In this document: piece after piece, positions 24,386 through 37,583 of the stretch
Layout of the letters: each line of letters begins with the position of its first letter
Position numbering within the stretch: position 1 is the first letter of the stretch
Assembly: GCF_040436345.1 (NCBI RefSeq)
Contig: NC_133233.1
Span: 11,942,735-12,006,734, forward strand
Source: Pagrus major
Taxonomy: Eukaryota; Chordata; Actinopteri; Spariformes; Sparidae
Reading direction: 5' to 3'
Length of the DNA: 64,000 nt
Notes under the pieces: model-generated
Database searches by the model: none
What the model was told of the DNA's origin: nothing
What the model saw: the letters and a program-made list of their open reading frames with translations, nothing else
Program-made: the position numbers and the translations under genes

Positions 24386-24963
24386 ACAAACTGTCAACAC
24401 ATAAAACACTAATAAAAGGAGACAGAAACCACAGCACCATAACAACTTCAATACTGTTGATTATCACAAAAGATGAGGTTTTAAATTGGACCTTCACACA
24501 GAGCTGCTTCTCATACAGCTGAAATCTCACCAGTTGGGACTGTTAGGTTAAATACTGGAGTGATCAGGTATTTTAAGGGAAACTGAGTCACAGGGGGTAA
24601 AGATTTGGATGATCTGTTAGCAAAGAGAAACTGAAGGAAAGTGTTCCAGTCAAAGAATAAATAGTCAATACTTGGACGATGAACACAGTTGTGGAGCACA
24701 TGATGAAGACATTTTGTTGCAGAGAGCTGTGTGGAGGACTTGCTGACAGAAGCAGCAAACCAACTTCCCTGTTTACTTTTAGCTCTCAGGTTTATCTCAG
24801 AACTCTCTTCATGACTTTGTAGGGTTACATCCCACCACTTCTCTTTAGCATTGTCACTTTGGTTTATCAGCCACACACAGAAACAGGTCTCCTTCATCTG
24901 CATATATATGTATATATAAAGCAAGAAAAATTGATTGAAGAAAGAAAAAAAAAACGCTTCTAC

Positions 24964-25006
<43 letters not shown>
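24964..25006. repeat. (AAT)n microsatellite, copy 2
   Basis: About 14 uninterrupted trinucleotide units, homologous to the tract at 10322. Confidence 0.95.
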
Positions 25007-25008
<2 letters not shown>

Positions 25009-26264
25009 ATTTCCATTTTCAGAAACAGGGAACTAACAAATCATACTATTTCTTTTGTCTTTAGTAATGATATGACCTTTATGTTGGTTGTTATATTGAG
25101 ATATGCAGCCTTTTTTGAAGATATCAGAAGATTTTGACACAAACTATGAATCCTAAAATTACCAACACAAACACAAAAATCTGCATCACTCTTCATGTTT
25201 GTGGTGGTGGTGACTAGTGATGAATTTAGATCAGAGGAGTTGTGAACAGGAGCAGTTCAAAGTGTCGCCATGACCAGCTGGTGGTGTATGAACCACTCAT
25301 GACTTAAAGCACAAAAAGCTCACTGCTAATCAAAAACTCAGAGCCAGAAGTTAATATTTTATTAAAGTCATTTCTGCAGCACAGAGAAACATAACAATTA
25401 AAAACAGCACTGATTGATCTGCATTAACAATCAATTAAAGCATCATTCATGTTCTTTTGGAGCAACTTCAACTTCACACATTCAAACCAGGAACTTGCCA
25501 TGAACAACCAGATGTCACTGCATTATTAATGATGTGTGCAGAGTTGCGCGAAAACCAGTTTGAATATGAATTCTGAGTGAGTGAGTTCATGATATCACAG
25601 CTCAAATAAAATGTCGCCGAAGCAGCTTCTCATTTCTTTGAGGTTCATTTATGCTAAACCAAAACTCAACAAACACAATATATCATGTCTTTTCATAAAA
25701 AACAACCAAAATAAAAACCTCTCTGAGTTCAATAGTTCAAACATAAAAAGCAGAAACATTTGACCTCACCAAACGAGCCTGCAACAGACCCAGCAACAGG
25801 TCCCTGCTCAGACAGGCGACAAAAATGGTGCAGAAATAAGAGAAGTTTTCATTCTTCCTGTTCACCCCATCTAAGTGAGGAAGTCATCAGCTTATCAGAA
25901 TGTAAATGACTTATTCTGAAATATAATTTTGATCATAGGACTCACTCAGCCTGTATGTGTTATCTCCTTTTGTGGTTCATGTTACATTAACAACAATAGT
26001 GACGTGTACACATGTAGTCATGATTTGGGTGACCAGTAGATATAAAATGTAGACATAAAGGCTGTTTTTAATTTTGTGCAACCATTTTGTTATAACAAAG
26101 GAGAATGATGTGAGACCATCAGTACAGACAGACTGTTTTATTAGACAAATATGTGAGAAACTCCCCCAGATTAAGATCATGTTGATCACAAGTTAAAGGC
26201 CAGACGATTATTTTTAACAGCAGTATGGTTCAGCGCTGGGCTCCCCTTCTCCTCGTGCATATGT

Positions 26265-26745
26265 TTGCTTGTTCATGGGCAAGTTTGAGGAAGATTTCAT
26301 TCACAATAACAACAAGAACAGTCAATATATCGAGCATTTTTCCAGATTCATTGATGATATGTTTATGATGTGGTCAGGCAATGAAGAGGAGCTTTCAAGG
26401 TTCTTCTCATATTTAAATTCATGTACCGTCTCCCTCAACAGATAAGAGTGTTGATTCCAAACATTTTCTAGATGTCAAAATGATCATGAACGCAGAAGAA
26501 AATGACCACATGTATCTTTGGGAAATACCCTGACAGAAACTATTTCTTCTGAGTTTTATGGCTCAGCAATGACTGACTTTTAGGGTTAATGTTTTTCACT
26601 CTGGGTGGAGTCAGTGATTTAACTGACCTGGCACCCTTAAAAAGGTAGTACACACACATTTGTACACACTGATGAAGGCAAGATGGCTGAAAACATTGTG
26701 CGTCCCTCCAGACAGATGATTAAATGAGCTCATTAATATTCCTGA
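26265..26745 (+). mobile_element. Penelope-like element relic, copy 3
   Basis: Third copy of the FIDD-bearing RT relic and its 3' flank. Confidence 0.5.
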
Positions 26746-28718
26746 GTGTGACCTTGTCTTGTTTTAAACTGGGCCTTTATGCAGAGATGCTTCTCAATAA
26801 GAATACATAGTCAATACATGGACAATGAACACAGTTGTGGAGCACATGATGAAGACATTTTGCTGCAGAGAGCTGTGTGGAGGACTTGAAGACAGAAGCA
26901 GCAAACCAACTTCCCTGTTTACTTCTCAGGTTTTACTCAGAGCTCTGTTATAACTTTATCACTTTACATCCCACCACTCCCCTTTAGTATTCTCACTTTG
27001 GGTTATTAGCCACACACAGACACAGGCCTCTTTCATCTAAGTTATATATATAAAGTACTGCTACCTCACACCTAATGCCTCAACTTACTCAACCCCAAAG
27101 ACGAGACCACAGAGTTCTCGTAACTCGTTTTGAGCTTTTCTCACTGCTGCTCTGCAATGCTTTGTATGCTTCATCACCATGAGACTATAATACAATAGTG
27201 ACATTTAAACAAATGTACAGTTTACAGAGCCAAAGAAAAAACACTGATCGAGGCAACAGACAGAGCTGGTGAGGCTCCTTCTGTTGGATCAGGCGACCAA
27301 TCCTGTTGTGGTTTTGTCAAAATACAACCAAACAAATAAATGCACATCAGAAGTAAGATTTGAAAAAAGAGGCAGATTTGTTCACTTTTGCAGCACACAG
27401 CTGTAAAAAGTGTTCTGCGTTTGTGTCAAATCATAAAGAGGATTAACAGAAACATTAAGTGTCTAAGTGGTTTATTTTGCACATGACATCCTCAGTTTAC
27501 CATCCACCACTTCTCTTTTACACACTTTAATTCATCAACAACAAAATGCTTTGAATTCTTCAGTCGTCTATATACAAACACAAATGATAGGATAAGTGAT
27601 AAAAGCGCTTCATCTTAAATATCTGAGACTCTCTTTTTTGTCACTTTTGAATATATATTTTTGCACACAAAGAATCACCAGCGAGGGGAAGAAGAATAAT
27701 GTTTATATGAGAAGGTGCCTAAAAGCAACCCAACTGTACACAGAGCTGGATTTGTTTCTATGTTCTCCTCCATTAAGAAACATTAGAGAACATCTGCCCT
27801 CCAGGCAGAAAGACGTATTTCACATTAGGAGGAATTTACATTGAAATGCTGATCAATCCTCACGTTCTATGAAAACCACATCTGTAGTACGTTTTGTAAC
27901 TGCAGTTTCCTTTAGTTTGTTGCTTGATATCAACAGTCATAAAACATTATAGATGTGACTTGTAATTAATTGTAAGTTCAAGTGTCTTATAGATGCTCTT
28001 GACTAGTTTTTAACAGTGATGGAATGAAACCAAGTACATTAACCTAAGTACTTTACTTGACTACTATTTTGAGGTACTACTTTACTTGAGTATTTCCACT
28101 TCCTGCTACCTTATAGTTCCTCTCCACTTGTACTTTCTACTCCACTACATTGATTTTATACCTTTAGTTACTAGTTACTTTACAGAGTGCATGCCGCAGC
28201 AGAGCAAGTAGCGCAGTTTAAATTTATTTATTTTATCAGAATAAAAAAAACAGAAAAACCTGGATATGATAATCATTAAAATGCTTAATTTCAGATGAAG
28301 TAACCCATATTATACAGTATATTCAGTACTTACATGTAAATATATGCAATTTACTTTTACTTTTGATCTTGAAATACATTTATTGTGTAAATTAAGTTAA
28401 ATAACTTCTAACGTTGAGGTGTCTGTAGCCAGCCAGCACTTACTTTAGATTCAGGCTATCACGCATTAATTTAGAACGGTGAACGTACAGTTTATATCAG
28501 GATTTAATTGATGAACTACTCAACGATATACTACACTATCTGAGCCGCAGGGTGTGGAGGTTTTGAGCTTCCCTTTATCTAACTTTAGGCAGTGAAGATG
28601 ACATTTTCTTGTCTAGGCTCCAGTGTCTTTTCTGCATTAACTGACATAAAACATTTTGCATACGTAAAAAATGAATCTATATTATGAATCCAAGCCAAAT
28701 ATGATCTCAAAACAATAC
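26746..28718. other. Downstream flank of ITIM-type gene (copy 3)
   Basis: Counterpart of 2901-4860 with the interspersed repeat at 28012-28190 and a few small indels (for example near 28250, 28430 and 28650). An 82-codon open frame at 27596-27844 is not open in the other copies and is not called. Confidence 0.45.
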
Positions 28719-31700
28719 TCATTTTTTCTTCACTTGAGCGTAGAGATCCTCTGGCCCGTCAACAGTCTGTCTTGAGCTGTTTGCTGGCTTGGACACATTG
28801 ACCTGTGCATACACTGTGTCCTGCTGCTGTCCACTGTCCTGTGCTGAGTCAGAGGACGGTTCAGGTCTGCGCTTGGCGAAGTCGATCTCTCCATAGTGGA
28901 TGTTTTCTTCTGGTATGCTGGATGGTACTTGAAGAGCCAGCTCATCGTAGATTTGACTCTGAAAAATGAATCAAACAAGAAATATTGTGAGCTGGATCCT
29001 TTCATACTAAAGTTTACTAAATAACAAATTTGACTCTGGTTTTTGACCACAGCACAGCACTGGTAATGGTGTTAAATGACATAAATCTAAATACTGATTA
29101 TGGTTAATAATTAGCTTTGATGCTGCTGGACTACTGTGACCTTTAATATTATTGAAAGTAAAGTGATTATGATTATCTGGAGCAATCCTCACTAGTTTTC
29201 ATGGACATGGCGATGCTGTTTTGCAGTGATCATTAATCTGGGTGAAGGAGTCTCCCAGGGTTTGACTCTTGGGCCACTACTATTCAACCACAGCAGGTAG
29301 ACTCGCTGTGTCAGTGTGTAGAGCAAGTAAATAAACTGATATAACTTATAACATTTATTGATTTTCATTAGTTATATTTCACAGTTAGGAGGAAAGACTT
29401 GAAGTCATTATTCGGTTGATTCAAGAACTAGTCTACAATAAAAAGACTAAAGACGAGCAAAACATGGTTTGAACCAACTATTCATCACCACAGCTTTGCT
29501 TTTAGCTACTGTGCTGTTAACAGATTAAACCAATTTTGCAACAAAAATAAATTGTCTACTGTGTCTGTTTTACAGTTTTGGAGGGTGATTGCTTAACATT
29601 ATCCAACCACTGTGTTGCTAACAGATTGTTTTGTCCCATTTGTTGTGTTTCTTAATATTGAACCCACTCAGTAACCTGTCAAAGATTGTCTACTTGCACA
29701 CAGAAGACACAATCACTGTGAACAGATGCAAATACTCACAAGAAACAGTTCACTACTGTACAAAGAAGTTAAGTATTTACTCACCTGAGTCTGTTGTGGA
29801 CTTTGATGTTTCAACTTAAAACACCTGGAAGCAATAGAGAACTGTCAGAATAACAAGGACTCAGTACTGAAGCAGACAGTTTTGGATGTGTATCAGTGGA
29901 ATTAAAAGAAAAAAGTTTTGTTGAAATTAAGTCACAGAACAACTTCTTTGTTTGTTCCCTTTTCTTAGAGTTTCAGAGCCGGTCACTTTAAACAGTGCAA
30001 AAATGTAAACATGAGGAATCTGTTTGTGTAGAAATGAACAAAACAGACACATCACATCTTCATCCATACCCTCACCATGAACGTAGGTTTGATACTCACC
30101 AAACACAGACTGCAAGGCAGATGAGTATGATGACAATAATCCCTCCAAGAGCTGGACCCCATATTACAGAGTTCTCTGTTCATCAAAAAAGAAAAGTACA
30201 GTAAAACTCAGTGACTGAAAGAAAACCGAGGTTGAATGTAGACATGTAACAAGTCTGTTGTGGTACTTTACAGGGACCTAAAACAAAGGAAAGCAGGTTA
30301 GATTAAATGAGCCAATCCAGTCCAGTTCTTCATTTACCTGCAACAGCCAAACGAACCCATAATGACGTCTTGTTACCGAGATCATTTGTGGCCACACAGC
30401 AATAATCTCCACCATCTGTCGCATCAAAGCTGTAAAAGTGTCCTTCAGCTACATTCATTGGTCCATCTGTGCTGTTCCTGAACCAGGTGAAGCTGCTGAC
30501 GGGAGGCTTGGCTCTGCTGGAGCAGGTCAGGTTCACCCAGCTACCTGCTGATGCACTGATGGACACTGAGGTGTTTTTAGGAGCATCTGAGGAAAATGTG
30601 ACAGAGATGTGAGATATGAGAGTAACATCAGAGCCTGAATAAGATCCTTTATTTTTATCATGTGCTGACAGGATCCAATAACAAACTCTGGTTGTCTTAC
30701 ATGAAACACTGAGAGTCTTTGTCTCCTCTGCTTTCTTGACATCTTGTCCTTCATTCATAGGATATGTGGCAGAACAGCTAATGTTGTATCCATCATGTTG
30801 GTCTGACAGAGTGATGGTCTCCTGGATTTTAGTTGTAAAGGTCCCATTTGTGTTTTCCTCTATTTTGTTGTGAGAGTCTTGTTGGAGATTCCAGGTGAGT
30901 TTAGGAGGGGAGTGTGGACAGGGAGTGAAAGCTGAGCAGGTTATAGTGACAGACTCCTTCTCCTTCAGATCACCTGAGATCTCAATTCTGGGGCGACGAG
31001 GAGAATCTGTGGGTTCAAATCAAATACAGATTTAAATAATCAAAGAAATCATGTTAAATTCATTAATTTGTGTTTTTAAATGCCAAAGCTGAAACAGAAT
31101 CTTACAATCACACAATTTCCTCCATAATGTGACCATTTAATGTCAAACAGAAATGACACAACAAAATTAAAATGTATTATTGACTCTTGTTTATTCTAAA
31201 CAATAACATTATAGACTGACTGACAGAAACAAAACTCTCTTACCTTCAACTGTTATTTGAAGAGGATCATAAACAGCTGTTGCCTTGAATGGGTCGTTCT
31301 CAATCCTGAAGTAGTATGTGTTTGTGTAACTTGTGATTAAACTGGAAAATAAAGTGGTGCAGTTTTTCTCACTCAGGTTTCCAGTAATACTCATTGGATA
31401 GATGTTTTTTGTCCCACTACTGTTAAAAATCACATTGCTACGATCCTGTTCAAATCTTGAGTCACTCTTAAACCACACTCCAAAGATTTCTCTGCTGCTG
31501 TCAAACTTGTCTTCTGGATCAGGTCTAAAGTAACATGGGATTTGCAAACAAGATCCACTCAGTGCTTCCATCTTCTCTGGTGCAGTAATGAAGAGGGCTG
31601 AACTCCTAGTACAAGCAGCCAAAACACCTGTAAACCAGAATCATGATGAACAAAATGTTTCAAACAATATTCATTCAGAGAAAGACAAAATATACTTCAG

Positions 31701-31961
31701 CAATTATATTTTACATTATGGCTGTTTTCATTGTACAGTCTGTTAATGGTAATTTTATTGTTTTACCAGAAGCAGATAACAATCTCCACTTAATGCCACA
31801 CAAGCCTGATCTCCGGTGGTGACCAAACCCAGTGACACAAACACTCCAATGATTCAAGTAATGTCTCCAAATAAAAGTGAGAGAACAAACAGCTCACCTG
31901 AGAGAAAGAAGAGGCTCAGCAACATGTTGGCTCTCACCATATTCACACACAGGACTGACAT
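28719..31961 (-). CDS. Siglec-like inhibitory receptor, ITIM-type (copy 3)
   Basis: Predicted 452 residues. Exons: signal 31898-31961, V-set 31244-31627, C2 30701-31006, C2 30338-30586, TM 30100-30175, tail 29785-29824 and 28719-28958. The signal exon has lost the first ATG found in its sisters; translation can begin at the next in-frame ATG. The V exon is three codons longer and resembles that of the 11.5 kb charged-TM gene ([28 protein letters not shown]), suggesting exon exchange. The arginine of YYFRIEND is kept, but the cysteine before DPLQITV is tyrosine here, and the second C2 has DYCCVATN instead of DYYCVATN. The tail keeps IHYGEI, TVYAQV and LYAQV. Confidence 0.86.
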
Positions 31962-32210
31962 GACACCTGGATTTGAAAGAAAAAGGTACTTTTCAATATT
32001 TTAATCAAAACATCTTTAAACAAATCATTCATGTTGTTTCAACCTCAAAGTCAAACATTCACACCAGGAACTTGCCACCAAGTGTTGTGTGTGTAGTGAT
32101 GAATAATATCTGCAGAGTTGCTCTGAAAACAGTTTGAATATGAATTCAAAGTGAGTACGTTTTTGATATTATAAAGTTTAAATATAAAAAGCAGTAACAT
32201 TTGACCTTAC

Positions 32211-32335
32211 CAAACGATCCTGCAGCTAAAACAGAGAAGAATTTGTGAATGTCAGCAGAACAGCAACAGACCCAGTAACAGACGTCCCCACTCAGACTTT
32301 GTGATAGACAAGCAAACAGACTTTGTTGTTTCAGA
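32211..32335 (-). other. Putative untranslated leader exon of the 28.7-32.0 kb gene
   Basis: Same donor and body as at 8356-8480. The 5' edge is approximate. Confidence 0.4.
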
Positions 32336-32617
32336 CGACTAAAATAGTGCAGAAATAAGAGAAGTCTTCATCCTTCCTGTTCACACACTGTGAGTGAGAA
32401 AGTCATCAGCTCATCAGAATGCAGATGAGACGAGACGAGACTCACTGCAGCATCTTGCATCTTCTTTCATAGCACATATTATATTAACAACATTTCAACT
32501 TCTTGATCACATGTAGGTTTGATTCAAGTGAACAGTAGATATAAAATGTCAACAAGTAAAATATAGAGTGTGTTCTATTACAAGTAGTTTGGTTCTTGTG
32601 GAGAGATGAGAGGTTTT

Positions 32618-33374
32618 TGTCACACCTCTCACACCTCTTTTGTCTTGTCTTGGGTTTTTGTCTCGTAACGTCCTGTTTTATTTTGAAACCTAACTCTCCT
32701 CTCGTTTCAGGTCACTTGCCCTTCCTCATGTGTCACCAGTCTGATTGTCTCACCTGATCCCTGATTGTTTCCACCTGTTCCCCATTACCCTCATGTGCTT
32801 ATAGTCTGCGTCTCCCCTTTGTCTTGTGCCAAAGTGTTTCGTCCTGGTCCGTGCACCCAAGCCCTTTTTCACAGTCATAGTCAGGTTTTCCAAGAGTTTT
32901 GCTACGCCACGTAAGTTGTTTTCTGTTTCCTCCTTTGAGAGTGATTTTTCGTTTGTTAAAGTTTTCTAGTTTAGCGTCGATTTTGTAAACTGTTTTCTTT
33001 CCTCCCTTTTGGAGCGATTTTGTGTTTAGATAGTATTAGATAGTTGTAGAGCCTCCTGTTTAGGTGAGCCTTTTTCTTTTGTCCTGTTGAGCAGTAGTTT
33101 TGGTTTTCCTCCTTCGGGAGCGATTTATGTTTTAGGGTCTTCCCTGATTCTAGTGGGTTTTTTTTGGGTTTTTTTGTCTCTCCCTTTTATTGGAGATTTC
33201 CCTTTATTAGGAAGTTTTTCTTCCGTGAGTTATCTTGCCAGGCCTTAGTTTATTAAGTGAGTTTTTCATAGCCCCATTGTTTGTCACTCTTCAAAGAAGG
33301 ATCTGAATTCAATAAAGTGTGCTTGTACGTGATATCCTCTGCATCTGAGTCCTCATTTTAGTCCAGGCCTGACA
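32618..33374. mobile_element. Solo LTR (757 bp) with 5-bp target duplication
   Basis: The insert starts TGTCACACC and ends CCTGACA (terminal TGTCA/TGACA inverted repeat). It is flanked by GTTTT at 32613-32617 and 33375-33379. In copies 1 and 2 the empty site reads GAGGTTTTAAATTGGG without the insert. It has AATAAA at about 33311-33316. No internal retroelement sequence is left, so it is a recombined solo LTR, probably Ty3/Gypsy-like by its 5-bp duplication. It was inserted after the block duplicated. Confidence 0.88.
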
Positions 33375-33609
33375 GTTTTAAATTGGGTTCATCAGTGAAC
33401 TAATGCAATTCATCCTTAATGTGAATGTCTTCACAGTCAATGTCAAGCATTTCTCTAGATTCCCTGTTGATGATGATTTCTAGATTCATCAGTTAAATGA
33501 AATAAATCTAAATACTGATTATGGTTAACAATTAGCTTTGATGCTGCTGGATTACACTGTGACCTTTTTTTAATATTATTGAAAGTAAAGTGATTATGAT
33601 GATCTGGAG

Positions 33610-34403
33610 CCAAAAGGACCGGCTCGCCAGTGAAAGAGGGCACATTGGTGAGCCCGACTTCCTCCAGTTCCAGCCCTCTTGTTCGTATCAATCTACCTGC
33701 ATCCCTCCAGTGGTCATGTGAGTCTATTCCCACTCATGTTTTTGTGGATTCCAGTGCTGACGACAGCTTCATTGACTCCGCCATGGTAGAACAAACACGC
33801 ATCCCCATTGAAACCCTCAACACCCCCAAGACAGTAAACGCCCTTGATGGACACCGTTTGGCCTCCGTAACTCATCGCACAATACCCATCACGTTAACCA
33901 TCTCTGGAAATCATCGATAGTGTCGATTGGAGGAATATATCAACAACATCCTGGCTACTGGCTTAATTAGGTCCTCCTCGTCTCCCCTCAGGGCTGGCTT
34001 CTTCTTTGTGGGTAAGAAGGATGGGACCCTTCGCCCCTGTATTGATTGCCGAGGCCTCAATGACATTACAGTGAAGAATAAATATCCACTTCCCCTGATA
34101 GATCCCTCCTTCAAGCCACGTTGTCATGCGAAGATTTTCACAAAACTCGACCTTCGGAACGCCTACCACCTGGTCTGCATTCAGGAGGGCAACGAGTGGA
34201 AGACAGCGTTCAACACCCCCCTTGGACATTTTGAGTATCAGGTGATGCCTTTCGGCCTTACTAATGCCCCAGTGGTTTTTCAAGCTCTTATTTACGACAT
34301 TCTCCATGACATGCTTAACCATTTTGTTTTCATCTACTTGGGTGAAATATTGATCTTCTTCAGGACACGAACACATCGAGCAGGTGAGGTTGGTGTTCCT
34401 TGA
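33610..34403 (+). mobile_element. Ty3/Gypsy pol relic, copy 3
   Basis: Protease and RT fragments as at 8950-9741, with YLGEIL in place of YLDDIL. The RT fragment is open for 158 codons here, but the catalytic change and missing domains make it inactive. Confidence 0.8.
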
Positions 34404-36229
34404 ACAAACTGTCAACACATAAAACACTAATAAAAGGAGACAAGAACCACAGCACCATAACAACTTCAATACTGTTGATTATCACAAAAGATGAGAGGTT
34501 TTAAATTGGACCTTCACACAGAGCTGCTTCTCATACAGCTGAAATCTCACCAGTTGGGACTGTTAGGTTAAATACTGGAGTGATCAGGTATTTTAAGGGA
34601 AACTGAGTCACAGGGGGTAAAGATTTGGATGATCTGTTAGCAAAGAGAAACTGAAGGAAAGTGTTCCAGTCAAAGAATAAATAGTCAATACTTGGACGAT
34701 GAACACAGTTGTGGAGCACATGATGAAGACATTTTGTTGCAGAGAGCTGTGTGGAGGACTTGTTGACAGAAGCAGCAAACCAACTTCCCTTTTTACTTTT
34801 AGCTCACAGGTTTTTCTCAGAACTCTCTTCATGACTTTGTCGGGTTACATCCCACCACTTCTCTTTAGCATTGTCACTTTGGTTTATCAGCCACACACAG
34901 AAACAGGTCTCCTTCATCTGCATATATGTATATATGAAGCAGAGAGAAGTGTGCAGCACACAGCTTTAAACAGTGTTCATGTTAAATTATAAAGAAGGTG
35001 AGTAGAAACTTTACATGTCTAAGTTGTCTACTTTAAGCAGGAATTGTCATTTTTAAGCTACACAGATCTACAGTTATACTTTAATGATTAATCCATGTCC
35101 TTACTGACAGTGATTGAAGAAACAAAAAAATGCTTCTTCTGTAAAAATAATAATAATGAGATTTCCATTTTCAGCAACAGGGAACTAACAAATCATACTA
35201 TTTATTTGTCTTTAGTAATGATTTGACCTTTATGTTGGTTGTTATATTGAGATATGCAGCCTTTTCTGAAGATATCAGATGATTTTGACACAAACACAAC
35301 AATCTGCATCACTGTTAATGTTTGTGGTGGTGGTGACTCGTGATGAATTTAGATCAGAGGAGTTGTGAACAGGAGCAGTTCAAAGTGTCGCCATGACCAG
35401 CTGGTGGTGTATGAACCACTCATGACTTAAAGTACAAAAAGCTCACTGCTAATCACTCAGACTCAGAGCCAGAAGTTCATATTTTATTAAAGTCATTCCT
35501 GCAGCACAGAGAAACATACAAATTAAAAACAGCACTGATTGATCTGCATTAACAATCATTCAATTATTTCAAATCAAATCTTCAAACCCTCACTAACACA
35601 TGATACTTTCTAATTTATTTTTATTATATCAGTCTTTGATACTTTAGGAATTACTGAGAAGCGCCCTCATACAGATCAAATCATGATGAAATTATATTTA
35701 CATAATTACACACAAGGTAACTAAAGCAAACATGTAACTATCAACTACAGCTGTAATATAAACTTATTGGGGTAAAAAAGGCTGTTTTTGTCATTCTTTG
35801 TGAGCGGTGTGAAAACCTCGTGAAAAATGAAGGAAAAGTCAACTTTAAAGACCTTTGAGGATCCTTAAAAAGTGTAAATGTTAGTCATAGAAGGTAAACT
35901 TCACATCAGGGGACTCCAAAACATGAGGACATGACCTCTGTTACCTCTGTGGCAGCTATAGTAACTTCGTAGATAGATTGTATTATAATAGTATTACTAT
36001 GATGCATTAAAACAAGCTGTTAAAATAAACAGAACTCCTTCACACTTTCTGCCTCTTAATTATCTAAAATGTTTCAAATAATCATGTTGTTGCACATAAG
36101 AAAACACCATTCAGCCCAAGAGAAAGAATGAACATAAAAATGCGATAAATCAGCTCAATCTTACACAAACTAATGATGAAACAGAGAAATATTCCATTTA
36201 TGGTGAACATGACGTCTTCCTCTTCTCCT
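34404..36229. other. Flank between the Gypsy relic and the second charged-TM gene
   Basis: Homologous to 9745-11484. It contains a short remnant of the (AAT)n tract and a candidate polyadenylation signal on the minus strand at 35483-35488. No gene seen. Confidence 0.4.
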
Positions 36230-37552
36230 TCATGATGCTTGAATCTCAATCACTCTGTTGACATAGTCTGCTTCATCTGTGTCCTGAGAGAGAGACAGAG
36301 AGGGAGAGAGACAGAGAGAGAGACAGAGAGACAGAGAGGGAGGGAGAGAGACAGAGAGAGACAGAGAGACAGAGAGGGAGAGAGAGAGACAGAGAGATAG
36401 AGACAGAGAGAGACAGAGAGACAGAGAGGGAGAGATGAAACGCCCCAGATGTCAGGAGAACAAACACCAATTTACCATAAATAATCATATCATTGAACAT
36501 AGCATGAGTTATACCTACCTTGGTTTAACCATTACAGCATCAGGGAGTTTCAACATGGCAGTGAATGCACTAAAAGAAAAAGCTCGAAGAGCCCTACATG
36601 CAATTAAGAGAAAATTTTATAATTTCCAAATTCCAGTCAAAATCTGGCTTAAAATATTTGATAGTGTCATCCAGCCCAATGCGCTGTACGGTAGTGAAAT
36701 ATAGGGTCCACTCAGTCATCAGAGCTATACCCGCCGGGACAAACAGCCAACAGAGTCTTTACATGCAGAATTCTGCAGACACATTTTACACGTACACAGA
36801 AACACACCAACAAATGCATGTAGAGCAGAGTTAGGCAGATACCCACTGATAATTAACATTCAAAAGAGAACGCTCAACGTTTTTAACCACCTGAAATCCA
36901 GCCCCCGAGACACCCTCCACTCCAAAGCCCTCCAAACTCAAGAGCTGAGCCCAGAAAAGAGTCCCCTATGTCAGCTGGTACTGAGGCTAACTGCCCCCTC
37001 TCAGACACAGTCTGACCAGCCTCACAACAACACTGCTCTCCAAACACCAATCAGAGTAAAGCAAATTATAACACAATGTAAAGAAACCTATCTGGAACAT
37101 TGGAAAGAAGAAACTAAAAGCCAAAGTAGATTGTAATGTTATCTATCCCTAAAAAGAGATTATGAATTAGCAGAATATCTCTCTACTGTCAGAGATAGAA
37201 AGCAGAGACAGATCCTCACCAAGTACAGGCTCAGTGACCACAAACTGACAATCCAAACAGGAAGACCCAAAAAATCATGGCAACCAAAAGAAAACAGAAC
37301 ATGTGGTCACTGCTCGACAGGTGAGGTTGAGACAGAGATGCACTTTCTCCTACAATGTAAAACATTCAACGAAATGAGGAACATTTATTTTAACAAGTTC
37401 AGCTCTGTAATCTCAGATTTTAAAGAGCTGAACGACATCTCATAATTAAAAATACTCCTGGGAGAAGGAGATAGGGCATACCTTGCTGCCCAATATGTGT
37501 CAACATGCCACAACCTGAGGGACAGTGAATGACCCACACACGCACACACGCA

Positions 37553-37583
<31 letters not shown>

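Larger units (their letters stand above)
16206..25431. repeat. Duplicated block, copy 2 (about 9.2 kb)
   Basis: Begins and ends at the same novel junction, so it equals one tandem duplication unit. It carries an orphan leader exon (16545 onward), the Penelope-like relic, an ITIM-type gene, the Gypsy relic and the (AAT)n tract. It lacks the body of a charged-TM gene. Confidence 0.85.
25432..35560. repeat. Duplicated block, copy 3 (with LTR insertion)
   Basis: Collinear with copies 1 and 2, but longer because of a solo LTR at 32618-33374. To its right the sequence continues into a full charged-TM gene, as copy 1 does, so copy 1 plus its neighbour and copy 3 plus its neighbour are the more complete pairs. 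Confidence 0.85.
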
